Source: Olleya namhaensis
Lineage (GTDB): Bacteria; Bacteroidota; Bacteroidia; Flavobacteriales; Flavobacteriaceae
Assembly: GCF_900114005.1 (NCBI RefSeq)
Contig: NZ_FORM01000001.1
Location: forward strand, 620,001 to 684,000
Reading direction: 5' to 3'
DNA length: 64,000 bases
A model generated the notes under the pieces. That model did no database searches. It saw only the letters and a program-made list of their open reading frames with translations, and was not told where the DNA came from. This document shows, one piece after another, positions 1-9,342 of the stretch. The position numbers and the translations under genes were made by a program. How positions within the stretch are numbered: position 1 is the stretch's first letter; each line of letters opens with the position of its first letter.

Positions 1-2306
1 TCAGATGGTTTTGGATATTATTTTTAGGAGGTATACTGTCAATAGTGTTGTTCTTTTTATTAGCATCTTGGGGTGCTTTAGGTAAATTACCAGATCACAC
101 ACAATTGGAAAACCCTAAAACAAATTTAGCTACAGAAATTATTTCGTCTGACGGAAAAACATTGGCTAAGTTTTATTTTAATGATAATAGGACGCCTGTG
201 CCTTTTAATGAGCTGCCTAGCCATTTGGTTGAAGCTTTAATAGCTACTGAAGATGCAAGGTATTATGAGCATTCTGGTATTGATGGACGTGGTACGCTTC
301 GTGCAATTTTAAAGCCAGGAAGTGGTGGTGCAAGTACAATTTCTCAGCAGTTAGCAAAGCAATTGTTACATGGTGAAGGGTCAACTAATATTTTTACGCG
401 TATTATTCAAAAAGCTAAAGAGTGGGTTATTGCAATTCGTTTGGAACGTCAATACACTAAAGAAGAAATTATAGCACAGTATTTTAATATTTATGATTTT
501 GGTAATAACGGTGACGGAATTCGTTCTGCTTCAAATATTTATTTCAACAAAGAGCCAAAAGATTTAAGTATTAAAGAGTCGGCAATGTTAGTTGGGATGT
601 TTAAAAATTCTTCGTTTTACAATCCAATTCCTTCAAGAAATCCAGTAGGTGTAAAAAATAGACGAAATGTGGTATTGTACCAGATGGAAAATTATGGTTT
701 TATTTCTAAAGAAGTAAAAGATTCGTTACAAAAAACAGAATTAGATTTAAGGTTTTCGCCGCAAACACACCGTACAGGAACTGCAACTTATTTTAGAGAA
801 TATCTAAGAGCTTTTATGAAAGATTGGATGAACGATCCAAAAAACAGAAAGCCAGATGGAAGTAAGTATGATATAAATAGCGATGGTTTAAAAATCTACA
901 CAACTATAGACTCACGTATGCAAAAATATGCAGAGTTAGCGGTTGCTAGGCATATGCCAAGATTGCAAGCAGAATTTTTTGTGCAAAACACACCAGAACG
1001 TAATAAGACTACGCCATTTTTAGATTTAGATAATGACGAGATTGATAAGCTTTTAAAAACAGCTATGCGTCGTGGAGAGCGTTGGAGACTCTTGAAAAAA
1101 GCGGGTAAAAGCGTTAAAGAGATTGAGGCTTCTTTTTACGAACCAACGAAAATGACGGTTTTTAAATGGGAAAAAGATGGAAGACCTAGTGAGGTTGATA
1201 CAATCATGAAGCCTATAGATTCTATGCGTTATTACAAGTCTTTTTTACATCCAGGAATGATGAGTATGGATCCGCAAACAGGACATGTTAAAGCATGGGT
1301 TGGGGGTATGAATTATAGACACTTCCAATATGATCACGTAAAACAAGGGAAGCGTCAAGTGGGGTCTACATTTAAGCCTTTTGTTTATGCAACTGCTATT
1401 AACCAATTACACATGTCTCCATGCGATAAATTACCATTAGCGCCAATAACTATTGAGGCTAACAAATATGGTAATCCAGAACCGTGGACACCAACAAATG
1501 ATGGTGGTGATTATGATGGAGAGGTAACGTTAAAGAAGGCTTTAGCAAACTCTGTTAACACAATTACGGCAAGATTAATGAATAAAGTTGGTCCACAGCC
1601 AGTAGCAGAATTAGCTAAAAATTTAGGAATTACTTCAGATATTCCATTAGTACCATCTATTGCTTTAGGGACGCCAGATATTAGTGTTTACGAAATGGTA
1701 GGTGCATATTCGGCATTTGCTAATCAAGGAGTTTATACTAAGCCGGTTATGATAACCACAATAGTGGATAAAAACGACACCGTTTTATATCAATTTGTTC
1801 CAGAGACTAAAGATGTATTAAGCGAAGAGTCGGCGTATGTAACTGTTAAGCTAATGCAAGGTGTGGTAGAGTCCGGATCAGGTAGTCGTTTAAGAGGTAA
1901 GTGGCGTGCAAATTTGCCAATGTATAAAGAAATTATTACGGGATATCCATATGAGCTTAATAATCCAATAGCTGGTAAAACGGGGACCACTCAAAATCAA
2001 TCAGATGGTTGGTTTATGGGTATGGTACCAAATTTAGTGACAGGTGTTTGGGTTGGTGCAGAGGATAGAGCGGTTCACTTTAAAGGGATAAGCTATGGTC
2101 AAGGGGCATCTATGGCGCTTCCTATTTGGGGGATGTACATGAAGAGCTGCTATGAAGATGAAACTTTAGAAGTATCTAAAGCAGATTTTATCAAACCTAA
2201 AGATTTAAGTATTGAAGTTGATTGTGAGAATTATAATCCAGATGAAGGAGATGGTGAAGAAGGAGTATCACCAGAAGACGATATTCCAGACGAACTAGAG
2301 TTTTAA
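1..2306 (+). CDS. Class A penicillin-binding protein (PBP1A-like), 5' end outside window
   Basis: Bifunctional peptidoglycan synthase: glycan polymerisation by an N-terminal GT51 domain and peptide cross-linking by a C-terminal transpeptidase domain, anchored in the inner membrane. The reading frame is open to the left edge (frame starting at base 3) and encodes the hydrophobic anchor, so the real start lies upstream; the GTG at 45 is inside the membrane segment and is not the start. Visible motifs are [12 protein letters not shown] and [15 protein letters not shown] (GT51), STFKPF with the active-site serine near base 1365, SVNT near 1552 and KTGTT near 1978. The C-terminus is acidic. A hairpin terminator follows at once. 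Family assignment is secure; the exact paralogue is not. Confidence 0.95.
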   Translation, partial: RWFWILFLGGILSIVLFFLLASWGALGKLPDHTQLENPKTNLATEIISSDGKTLAKFYFNDNRTPVPFNELPSHLVEALIATEDARYYEHSGIDGRGTLRAILKPGSGGASTISQQLAKQLLHGEGSTNIFTRIIQKAKEWVIAIRLERQYTKEEIIAQYFNIYDFGNNGDGIRSASNIYFNKEPKDLSIKESAMLVGMFKNSSFYNPIPSRNPVGVKNRRNVVLYQMENYGFISKEVKDSLQKTELDLRFSPQTHRTGTATYFREYLRAFMKDWMNDPKNRKPDGSKYDINSDGLKIYTTIDSRMQKYAELAVARHMPRLQAEFFVQNTPERNKTTPFLDLDNDEIDKLLKTAMRRGERWRLLKKAGKSVKEIEASFYEPTKMTVFKWEKDGRPSEVDTIMKPIDSMRYYKSFLHPGMMSMDPQTGHVKAWVGGMNYRHFQYDHVKQGKRQVGSTFKPFVYATAINQLHMSPCDKLPLAPITIEANKYGNPEPWTPTNDGGDYDGEVTLKKALANSVNTITARLMNKVGPQPVAELAKNLGITSDIPLVPSIALGTPDISVYEMVGAYSAFANQGVYTKPVMITTIVDKNDTVLYQFVPETKDVLSEESAYVTVKLMQGVVESGSGSRLRGKWRANLPMYKEIITGYPYELNNPIAGKTGTTQNQSDGWFMGMVPNLVTGVWVGAEDRAVHFKGISYGQGASMALPIWGMYMKSCYEDETLEVSKADFIKPKDLSIEVDCENYNPDEGDGEEGVSPEDDIPDELEF

Positions 2307-2329
2307 TTACCTTTTTAGTTAAAAAAATA

Positions 2330-2358
2330 AAAGCCATTCATAACAGAATGGCTTTTTT
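2330..2358 (+). terminator. Intrinsic terminator after the PBP gene
   Basis: Perfect 10-bp stem AAAGCCATTC / GAATGGCTTT (2330-2339 and 2346-2355), loop of 6, followed by a T run. An ATG inside the right arm (2348) is in frame with scoA but is part of the terminator, which argues against using it as the start. Confidence 0.85.
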
Positions 2359-2395
2359 ATTTCTTAAATTTAAACCACAAAAAATTAGAAAAATA

Positions 2396-3097
2396 ATGAT
2401 TCTAAAAACAGTTAATTCAGTTTCAGATGCGCTAGAAGGTGTACAGGATAATATGACGTTTATGCTAGGTGGTTTTGGGCTAAGCGGTATTCCTGAAAAT
2501 GCTATTGCAGAGCTTGTAAAGCTTAATGTTAAAGGCGTGACTTGTATTTCAAATAATGCAGGAGTGGACGATTTTGGTTTAGGTTTATTGCTTCAAAAGA
2601 AGCAAATAAAAAAAATGGTATCGTCTTACGTTGGAGAAAATGATGAGTTTGAAAGACAGATGTTGTCAGGAGAATTGGATGTGGAGTTAATTCCGCAAGG
2701 GACTTTGGCAGAACGTTGTCGTGCTGCTCAAGCAGGTTTTCCTGCTATTTTTACACCAGCAGGTTATGGGACAGAAGTGGCAGAAGGAAAAGAAACTAGA
2801 GAATTTGATGGTAAAATGTATGTATTAGAGCATGCGTTTAAAGCCGATTTTGCTTTTGTAAAAGCTTGGAAAGGAGATGCTGCAGGTAATTTAATTTTTA
2901 AAGGAACTGCAAGAAATTTTAACCCGTGTATGGCTGGAGCAGCAAAAATTACAGTCGCTGAGGTGGAGCATTTAGTGCCTGTTGGCGAATTAGATCCAAA
3001 TCAAATTCATATTCCAGGGATATTTGTACAGCGTATTTTTCAAGGTGAGAAATATGAGAAAAGAATCGAGCAAAGAACGGTTCGTACTAAAGAATAA
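2396..3097 (+). CDS. scoA: 3-oxoacid CoA-transferase, subunit A
   Basis: Alpha subunit of succinyl-CoA:3-ketoacid CoA-transferase, which moves CoA between succinate and acetoacetate in ketone-body/short acyl metabolism in the cytosol. The glycine-rich [10 protein letters not shown] segment lies at residues 25-34 and [12 protein letters not shown] at about 52-63, both family hallmarks; 233 aa is the normal subunit length. The frame can be extended upstream to an ATG at 2348, but that codon lies in the preceding terminator hairpin, so the ATG at 2396 is chosen. The B subunit follows 47 bases downstream and the two are surely co-transcribed. Acetate- or butyrate-CoA transferase activity is an alternative within the same family. 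Confidence 0.93.
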   Translation: MILKTVNSVSDALEGVQDNMTFMLGGFGLSGIPENAIAELVKLNVKGVTCISNNAGVDDFGLGLLLQKKQIKKMVSSYVGENDEFERQMLSGELDVELIPQGTLAERCRAAQAGFPAIFTPAGYGTEVAEGKETREFDGKMYVLEHAFKADFAFVKAWKGDAAGNLIFKGTARNFNPCMAGAAKITVAEVEHLVPVGELDPNQIHIPGIFVQRIFQGEKYEKRIEQRTVRTKE

Positions 3098-3108
3098 ATT
3101 TTATTAAT

Positions 3109-3126
3109 TTTCTGCTTAAGCAGAAA
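3109..3126. repeat. 18-bp perfect palindrome between scoA and scoB
   Basis: TTTCTGCTTAAGCAGAAA reads the same on both strands. It sits in the 47-base gap between two co-transcribed genes and lacks a T run, so it looks more like a small dispersed palindrome or a mRNA-stability hairpin than a terminator. A related but not identical palindrome lies at another gene junction (36372-36391). Confidence 0.55.
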
Positions 3127-3144
3127 TTACAAAAAGAAAACAAC

Positions 3145-3798
3145 ATGCTTGACAAAACAGGAATAGCAAAACGTATTGCGCAGGAAGTGCAAGATGGCTA
3201 CTACGTTAACCTAGGGATTGGAATCCCAACTTTAGTGGCTAATTATGTACGTAACGATATAGAAGTAGAGTTTCAATCTGAAAACGGAGTATTAGGTATG
3301 GGACCTTTTCCTTTTGAAGGCGAAGAAGATGCTGATATTATAAATGCAGGTAAACAAACCATTACAACGTTACCTGGTGCTAGCTTTTTTGATAGCGCGA
3401 CTAGTTTTGCAATGATACGCGGGCAACATGTAGATTTAACTATTTTAGGAGCAATGGAAGTTGCTGAAAATGGAGATATTGCCAATTGGAAAATACCGGG
3501 TAAAATGGTTAAAGGTATGGGTGGTGCAATGGATTTAGTAGCTAGTGCCGAAAATATTATTGTGGCTATGATGCATACTAATAGAGCAGGCGAATCAAAA
3601 TTACTTAAAAAATGTAGTTTACCTCTAACGGGTGTTGGTTGCGTAAAAAAAGTAGTCACTAACCTAGCAGTGCTAGAAGTAACAGATAAGGGTTTTAAGT
3701 TGTTAGAACGTGCGCCTGGTGTATCTGTAGAGGATATTCAAAACGCAACAGAAGGAACATTGATTATTGAGGGAAATATTCCTGAAATGAATTTGTAA
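3145..3798 (+). CDS. scoB: 3-oxoacid CoA-transferase, subunit B
   Basis: Beta subunit of the same CoA-transferase. It carries the catalytic glutamate in the SENGVLG motif (E46), which forms the covalent CoA thioester intermediate in this family, and the GIGIPTL segment at residues 24-30. Length of 217 aa is standard for the separate B subunit. It lies directly downstream of subunit A on the same strand with no terminator between, and both chains are needed for activity. Confidence 0.94.
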   Translation: MLDKTGIAKRIAQEVQDGYYVNLGIGIPTLVANYVRNDIEVEFQSENGVLGMGPFPFEGEEDADIINAGKQTITTLPGASFFDSATSFAMIRGQHVDLTILGAMEVAENGDIANWKIPGKMVKGMGGAMDLVASAENIIVAMMHTNRAGESKLLKKCSLPLTGVGCVKKVVTNLAVLEVTDKGFKLLERAPGVSVEDIQNATEGTLIIEGNIPEMNL

Positions 3799-3840
3799 TA
3801 GTAGTAACATTGTTATTACATTTTAATACAAAATAGATTT

Positions 3841-4464
3841 ATGCGCATAAAAACATTAGCCAACCAATATGTAGATTATAATTATGTTGCTGATAGGAAT
3901 CATGGTTTAATTGAAGATCGTTTTTTAAGAAATACAACAATTGCATTAGACTTTTTAGTGAAGACTAGTGCGCTTACCATTACGTTTGAAGAAGACGAAC
4001 AAGTACATAGGGTTGACGTTATTGATGTTTTAGTAGCAGATGTAGTAAATAATATAACAATTATTCCGGCTCAAAAAAACGCATATAGTCCTAGTCATAA
4101 TACCGTTTTATTTTATGATACACATGGTGTAGTTTTTAGAAAAAATCATAAAAAGAAATGGTTTACACGTAATAAAGGATATAATTCTCCGGTCTCTTTA
4201 TTATCACATGAGCTAATACATTGCTATAATGAGTTGTATGATACGGAAGATTATCATCACAGAAAAAAGGATCATTCTTCTAAAGGAGAAAAAGTTGATA
4301 TGGATGGACGCGACTTGTCGTTTCCAAATGCAGAGGAGGTCTTTGTTATAAAAATGACCAATCAAGTGGCTTCAAGATTAGGTGAGGATAGAAGATCTAA
4401 CTATGGTAGAAGTTATTATCCAACACGTGGCGTATTAACGATTAAGAAAGCTAAAAAGGGTTAA
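3841..4464 (+). CDS. Zincin-like protein with HELIH motif (M91/NleD-like candidate)
   Basis: A 207-aa soluble protein with no signal peptide. The clearest feature is S-HELIH-CYN at residues 122-130, a HExxH zinc-protease motif, followed about 40 residues later by NAEE (163-166), which could supply the third zinc ligand as in gluzincin-type enzymes. The combination resembles the M91 (NleD-like) family from memory, and the C-terminal region rich in Arg/Tyr (EDRRSNYGRSYYPTRG) fits that family's tail. It follows scoB by 42 bases on the same strand but has no obvious metabolic link. Function and substrate are unknown; the call rests on the motif alone. Confidence 0.55.
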   Translation: MRIKTLANQYVDYNYVADRNHGLIEDRFLRNTTIALDFLVKTSALTITFEEDEQVHRVDVIDVLVADVVNNITIIPAQKNAYSPSHNTVLFYDTHGVVFRKNHKKKWFTRNKGYNSPVSLLSHELIHCYNELYDTEDYHHRKKDHSSKGEKVDMDGRDLSFPNAEEVFVIKMTNQVASRLGEDRRSNYGRSYYPTRGVLTIKKAKKG

Positions 4465-4670
4465 ATGTTAAAATAAAGTGTATTTAATCGAATAATTACG
4501 CTTTTTGACTGATAAATTTAAAAAGAGATTGTATGTTTACAATCCCAAACCAAACCATTAAAACTAACCAAAGTCTAAAAGACCAAATCTGTTTTTAATA
4601 CTTTTTTGTTTCAAATTTATCAAAAACCTAACCTACTTATGTTTTTCAAAAATTTTAAAAGTGGATTAAA
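4465..4670. other. Intergenic region with a small hairpin, no gene recognised
   Basis: About 200 AT-rich bases between two convergent genes. It contains a perfect 7-bp hairpin GATTGTA-TGTT-TACAATC (4527-4544) followed by a pyrimidine-poor CCAAACCAAACC tract. No convincing ORF. A small RNA is possible but nothing here identifies one. Confidence 0.3.
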
Positions 4671-4705
4671 AAATGCTGTTAATTTTACTAGCAGCATTTT
4701 TTATT
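4671..4705. terminator. Terminator between convergent genes
   Basis: Stem AAATGCTG (4671-4678) / CAGCATTT (4692-4699) with a 13-base loop, A-rich before and T-rich after, so it could work in both directions. It sits between the zincin-like gene (plus) and the ABC gene (minus). Confidence 0.6.
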
Positions 4706-4725
4706 TAACTAAAAAACTATTTATG

Positions 4726-6414
4726 CTATAAGCCTTTAGGGATTGCATTAATTAGCTTTTTTGTATATGCTTTTTTAGGTGTGTTGTAAATGATATCAGC
4801 ATCATCTAATTCTTCAATTTGACCTTGACTCATTACTAATAGTTGGTCACTCATATATTTTACTACTGCCAAATCATGAGAGATAAATATATAAGTAAAT
4901 CCAAAGTTGTCTTTCAAATCGTTTAAAAGATTTAATACTTGTGCTTGAACTGATATGTCTAATGCGGACACAGACTCATCACAGACTATTAATTTAGGTT
5001 GTAATGCAATAGTACGTGCTATTCCAATACGTTGTCTTTGTCCTCCAGAAAACTCATGTGGATATCTGTTAAAAGCAGTGTCGTCTAAACCAACACGGTT
5101 TAATATTTCTAAAGTTTTATCTCGTCTTTCTATTTCTGAAGCATATAATTTATGGACCTTCATAGGTTCCATAATGGCATTTCCAATGGTTATTCTTGGA
5201 TTTAAGGAAGCGTAAGGATCTTGAAATATAATCTGTATATCTTTTCTAATGGCTATAGTTTCAGCTTTAGTTAAGTGGGTTATATCTTGTCCTTTATATA
5301 ATATTTGACCTTTTGTTGCTTTGTCTAGTAATAATATGGCATTTCCTAAGGTAGATTTACCACAGCCAGACTCGCCAACCAAGCCAAGTGTTTCGCCTTC
5401 ATATACATTAAAACTAACGTTGTTTACCGCTTTAAAAGTTTCCGCTTTAGCGAAAAAACCAGATTTAGAGAGGTATTCTTTTTCAAGATTAATAACTTGA
5501 AGTAAGGGTGGTTTTGAATATATTTTTTCATGCTGTACTTTCCGCATGTCACTAGTAATTATAGTATTAGAAACGGTGTTGTTTAATACGTCTGTAATAG
5601 TTGGTAACGTTTTTAGACGCACATGTAATGATGGTCGCGACGATATAAGTGCTTTTGTGTAGCTATGTTCTGGATGTTTAAAAATGGTATCTACTGTATT
5701 TTGTTCTACAATTTCACCTTTGTACATCACTAAAACGCGATTTGCAATTTCAGAAATTAAACTTAGATCATGAGTTATAAAAATAATACTCATTTTGGTT
5801 TCTGCTTGAAGCGCTTTTAGAAGACTAATAATTTCTTTTTGTACTGTTACATCTAAAGCAGTTGTAGGCTCGTCAGCGATAAGTAATTGTGGTTTACATG
5901 CAATTGCCATAGCAATCATAACACGTTGTTTTTGACCTCCAGAAATTTCATGCGGATAGGCTTTATAAACCCGTTCTGGATTTGGTAATTTTACTTTTTC
6001 TAATAAAAAGAGTGTTTCTGCTTTAACTTGTTTTTTTGTTAATGTGGTGTGCTTAAATAGGATTTCTTCTACTTGCTTTCCGCAGGTCATCGATGGGTTT
6101 AAAGAACTCATAGGTTCTTGAAAAATCATTGCTATTTTTTGTCCTCGAATGGTTTGGAACTGCTTGCTGTTTAATTGGGTTAAATCTTGGTTATTAAACG
6201 TGATGCTTCCTGATGTGATTTTAGAAATACGTTTTGGCAGCAAGCCTAATATGGCTAAAGATGATACGGATTTACCAGATCCTGACTCGCCAACAATACC
6301 AACAATTTCATTTTTGTATACTTGATAAGAAATGTTTTTAATGATGGTTTTGTATGACTTTTCGTTTTTAAAGTCAATAGAGAGGTGCTCTATATTTAGT
6401 AAAATGTCGCTCAT
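4726..6414 (-). CDS. Peptide/nickel-type ABC transporter, two fused ATPase domains
   Basis: A 562-aa protein with two complete ABC ATPase cassettes, equivalent to DppD and DppF joined in one chain (YejF-like arrangement). The first cassette spans about residues 5-260 with Walker A GESGSGKS (42-49), signature SGGQKQR and Walker B LLIADEP; the second spans about 290-555 with GESGCGKS, SGGQRQR and LIVCDES. It would energise oligopeptide transport at the inner membrane. No permease or binding-protein gene is adjacent, so its partners are elsewhere. The linker before the second cassette contains the peptide FFAKAETF, encoded by a sequence matching a short palindromic element (see findings). It converges on the zincin-like gene. 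Confidence 0.92.
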   Translation of the reverse strand: MSDILLNIEHLSIDFKNEKSYKTIIKNISYQVYKNEIVGIVGESGSGKSVSSLAILGLLPKRISKITSGSITFNNQDLTQLNSKQFQTIRGQKIAMIFQEPMSSLNPSMTCGKQVEEILFKHTTLTKKQVKAETLFLLEKVKLPNPERVYKAYPHEISGGQKQRVMIAMAIACKPQLLIADEPTTALDVTVQKEIISLLKALQAETKMSIIFITHDLSLISEIANRVLVMYKGEIVEQNTVDTIFKHPEHSYTKALISSRPSLHVRLKTLPTITDVLNNTVSNTIITSDMRKVQHEKIYSKPPLLQVINLEKEYLSKSGFFAKAETFKAVNNVSFNVYEGETLGLVGESGCGKSTLGNAILLLDKATKGQILYKGQDITHLTKAETIAIRKDIQIIFQDPYASLNPRITIGNAIMEPMKVHKLYASEIERRDKTLEILNRVGLDDTAFNRYPHEFSGGQRQRIGIARTIALQPKLIVCDESVSALDISVQAQVLNLLNDLKDNFGFTYIFISHDLAVVKYMSDQLLVMSQGQIEELDDADIIYNTPKKAYTKKLINAIPKGL

Positions 6415-6594
6415 ATAGGGTAAAAGTAATTAATTTCTTTCAATTGATTGTGGGTTAAACCACACATAAAGTCGAATGGTATTTTTTAGGTTGTTTTTAA
6501 TCGAATAATTATTAACACGATGTTTTATTGTTTAAATTATTATAATTTTCACAATAATTTAACAGTATATAGTCTAATCCATTAAACTATTAAT

Positions 6595-9255
6595 ATGAAA
6601 AAAACAATTACTTTATCATTATTAAGTTTTTTATTGACATTTTCAGTTTTTGCTCAGCAGAAACGAAATTGTTCTTCCATGGAAAACTTAGAATACAGAA
6701 AACAGCTTGATCCAAATTTAACACAAAGAATGGATCAAATAGAAGCTTTTACTCAGCAAAAAATTGCAGAAAATCAAAATGCGAGAGTAGACGGCAGTAT
6801 AATTACTATTCCAGTGGTTATTCATGTCCTTTATAGAAACAGCACAGAAAATATTAGTGTGGCCCAAATACAGTCACAATTAGATGTGTTAAATGAAGAT
6901 TTTAGACGTACAAATCCTGATGCAGATAATACGTGGTCACAGGCTGCAGATACGCAAATTGAGTTTTGCTTATCTACTGTGGATCCAAACGGAAATACAA
7001 CAACGGGTATAACCAGAAAGCAAGTGACACGCCAAGATTGGGGGACTTCAGACGATATGAAAAGGACGTCTACAGGTGGTGTAAATCCATGGGATACTAC
7101 GGAGTATTTAAATATGTGGATTGTGCCTCAAATGCTTAGCCAAGGAGGGACTATTTTAGGTTATGCACAATTTCCTGGAGGTAGTACTGCTACTGACGGT
7201 GTGGTTATGGCTTATAATTATTTTGGACGTGTTGGTAATGTGTCTGCTCCTTTTGATGGAGGACGTACAACAACACATGAGGTAGGGCATTATTTAAATT
7301 TACGTCACATTTGGGGTGACTCAAACTGTGGTAATGATTTTGTAAGTGATACGCCAACACATCAAACTTCAAATGGCGGGTGTCCTACAGGACAAGTGTC
7401 TTGTAGCTCTACGGATATGGTTCAGAATTATATGGATTATACTAATGACTCTTGTATGAACTTATTTACGCAAGGACAAAAATCACGTATGCGTGCTGTA
7501 TTAGATGCAGGAGGTGTAAGACGCGCTTTAGCATTGTCTGATAAGTGTGGTGGAAGTGTAACAACGCCTACATGTACAGATGGTGTTCAAAATGGAGATG
7601 AAACTGGTGTTGATTGTGGTGGTTCTTCTTGTACACCATGTAGCACAGGACCACAATATTGTGCGTCTCAAGGAAACAGTGTCAATGACGAATATATTAG
7701 TCGTGTGCAAGTTGGATCTATAAACAATACTTCTGGAGCTCAGTTATATTCAGATTTTACAAGTGTATCTACTAACCTTATCAAAGGGGCTACAAATACA
7801 ATTACAATTACGCCAACTTGGACAGGAAGTACTTATGCAGAAGGATATGCGGCATGGATAGATTATAATAATGATGGAGACTTTACAGACTCAGGAGAAC
7901 AAGTGTTTTCTAAAGCGGCGTCTTCAGTAACACCTGCAAGCGGAACATTTACAGTGTCTACAAGTGCAGTTACTGGAAGTACTAGATTACGTGTGGCTAT
8001 GAAGTATAATGGTGTACCAACATCATGCGAGGCTTTTTCGTATGGAGAAGTAGAAGACTATACGGTAAATATCGTTGCTGGAGTTACAGATACGGTTAAG
8101 CCAGTTATTACACTGGTGGGTGCGGCAACAATTAATTTAACAGTTGGTGATGCTTATAGTGAGCTTGGAGCAACTGCTTCAGATAATATAGATGGAAATT
8201 TAACGTCTAGTATAGTTGTTACAGGGACGGTTAATACAAATTCGGCAGGAACTTACACAAGAAACTATAATGTAAGTGATGCAGCAGGGAACCAAGCTAA
8301 TCAAGTATCAAGAAGTATTGTTGTAAGTCCAGCGACTACAACAGGATGTTCTGGTGCAATTACTTCTTTTCCTTATTCTGAAGGATTTGAATCTGGTTTT
8401 GGATCTTGGACGCAAGGTAGCGGTGATGATTTTGATTGGACAAGAAGAAGTGGATCTACACCTTCAAGTAATACAGGACCATCAAGTGCTAGTGAGGGAT
8501 CACAATATGTATATATGGAGTCTTCTGCGCCAAACTTTTCTACAAAGCGTGCTATTTTAGAATCACCTTGTTATAATTTATCAGGGGTTACTAATGGTAG
8601 CTTTAATTTTAAATACCACATGTACGGAGCAACCGCAATGGGGAGTTTGAGTTTAGCGGTAAGCACAAATAATGGTGCCTCTTGGACAACTATTTGGTCA
8701 TTATCTGGTAACCAAGGAAATGCTTGGTCAGATGCTACAGTAGACTTATCATCTTATTCAGGTAGTACTATTAAATTAAGATTTGATGGTACAACGGGGA
8801 CAACTTGGCAAGGAGATATGGCAATAGATGCTGTCTCATTATCAAACGGAACAACATCTGCAGATAAATGTGCAGGAGTTTCAGAATATGTAAGTGGACA
8901 GTCTTATAGTACAGGAGATCAGGTAACGTATTTTGGTACTTTGTATGAAAGAACAGCAAGTGGATGGACTAATTTAGGAGCTTGTGGTACAGCAAGAGCT
9001 ATAGATGGCGGTTTTGTACAACACTTAGGTGTTTCTCTATCTGTGTATCCAAATCCTGTAAAAGGTGAAATATTATTTGTTAAGGCCAACATAGATAACT
9101 TACCTTTTACGGTAGTAAATATGCTAGGACAACAAGTAGTAAAAGGTATTACATCGTCAAGCGGAATTAGTGTCGGAAAGCTAGAAGCGGGATTATATTT
9201 AATTCAGTTTGAAGTGAATGATACTATCGAAACTAGAAAATTTTTAAAGCAGTAA
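6595..9255 (+). CDS. Secreted M43 (pappalysin/cytophagalysin-like) metalloprotease with T9SS tail
   Basis: An 886-aa secreted zinc protease. Order of parts: signal peptide (1-20, ending VFA-QQ); M43 catalytic domain (about 70-310) with the metzincin motif HEVGHYLNLRH (228-238) and Met-turn NYMDYT (278-283); Cys-rich DGVQNGDETGVDCGG segment (329-343); GEVED domain ending GEVEDYTV (484-491); an immunoglobulin-like DUF5011/HYR domain (about 500-577); a MAM/jelly-roll domain (about 588-750); a short aromatic module at 762-798 (YVSGQSYSTGDQVTYFG) resembling a chitin/cellulose-binding CBM5/12 domain; and a type A T9SS sorting domain (about 815-886, SVYPNPVKG...). It probably degrades extracellular protein, tethered to polymer by the binding module. 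It has its own terminator and no operon partners. Confidence 0.93.
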   Translation: MKKTITLSLLSFLLTFSVFAQQKRNCSSMENLEYRKQLDPNLTQRMDQIEAFTQQKIAENQNARVDGSIITIPVVIHVLYRNSTENISVAQIQSQLDVLNEDFRRTNPDADNTWSQAADTQIEFCLSTVDPNGNTTTGITRKQVTRQDWGTSDDMKRTSTGGVNPWDTTEYLNMWIVPQMLSQGGTILGYAQFPGGSTATDGVVMAYNYFGRVGNVSAPFDGGRTTTHEVGHYLNLRHIWGDSNCGNDFVSDTPTHQTSNGGCPTGQVSCSSTDMVQNYMDYTNDSCMNLFTQGQKSRMRAVLDAGGVRRALALSDKCGGSVTTPTCTDGVQNGDETGVDCGGSSCTPCSTGPQYCASQGNSVNDEYISRVQVGSINNTSGAQLYSDFTSVSTNLIKGATNTITITPTWTGSTYAEGYAAWIDYNNDGDFTDSGEQVFSKAASSVTPASGTFTVSTSAVTGSTRLRVAMKYNGVPTSCEAFSYGEVEDYTVNIVAGVTDTVKPVITLVGAATINLTVGDAYSELGATASDNIDGNLTSSIVVTGTVNTNSAGTYTRNYNVSDAAGNQANQVSRSIVVSPATTTGCSGAITSFPYSEGFESGFGSWTQGSGDDFDWTRRSGSTPSSNTGPSSASEGSQYVYMESSAPNFSTKRAILESPCYNLSGVTNGSFNFKYHMYGATAMGSLSLAVSTNNGASWTTIWSLSGNQGNAWSDATVDLSSYSGSTIKLRFDGTTGTTWQGDMAIDAVSLSNGTTSADKCAGVSEYVSGQSYSTGDQVTYFGTLYERTASGWTNLGACGTARAIDGGFVQHLGVSLSVYPNPVKGEILFVKANIDNLPFTVVNMLGQQVVKGITSSSGISVGKLEAGLYLIQFEVNDTIETRKFLKQ

Positions 9256-9296
9256 TAATAATTAATCCCTTTAATCAACCAATTGTATTGTTAAAA

Positions 9297-9325
9297 GGCC
9301 TCAACGAAAGTTGAGGTCTTTTTTT
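9297..9325 (+). terminator. Intrinsic terminator after the M43 protease gene
   Basis: Stem CCTCAAC (9299-9305) / GTTGAGG (9310-9316) closed by a GAAA tetraloop and followed by TCTTTTTTT. A purine-rich stretch precedes it, so it may also serve the convergent exonuclease gene on the minus strand. Confidence 0.85.
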
Positions 9326-9342
9326 ATAGGCTATTATTTATT

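Noticed and set aside
2348-2395. N-terminal extension of scoA to an ATG at 2348
   Set aside because: The codon is part of the terminator stem of the PBP gene and the extra residues do not fit the family.
4639-4731. 30-codon plus-strand ORF starting MFFKNFKSG
   Set aside because: It runs through the terminator hairpin and into the 3' end of the convergent ABC gene; no supporting ribosome site or family.
4483-6511. Exact 16-base repeat TTTAATCGAATAATTA at 4483-4498 and 6496-6511 on both sides of the ABC gene
   Set aside because: At this base composition a few 16-base matches are expected by chance among all pairs of positions in 64 kb.
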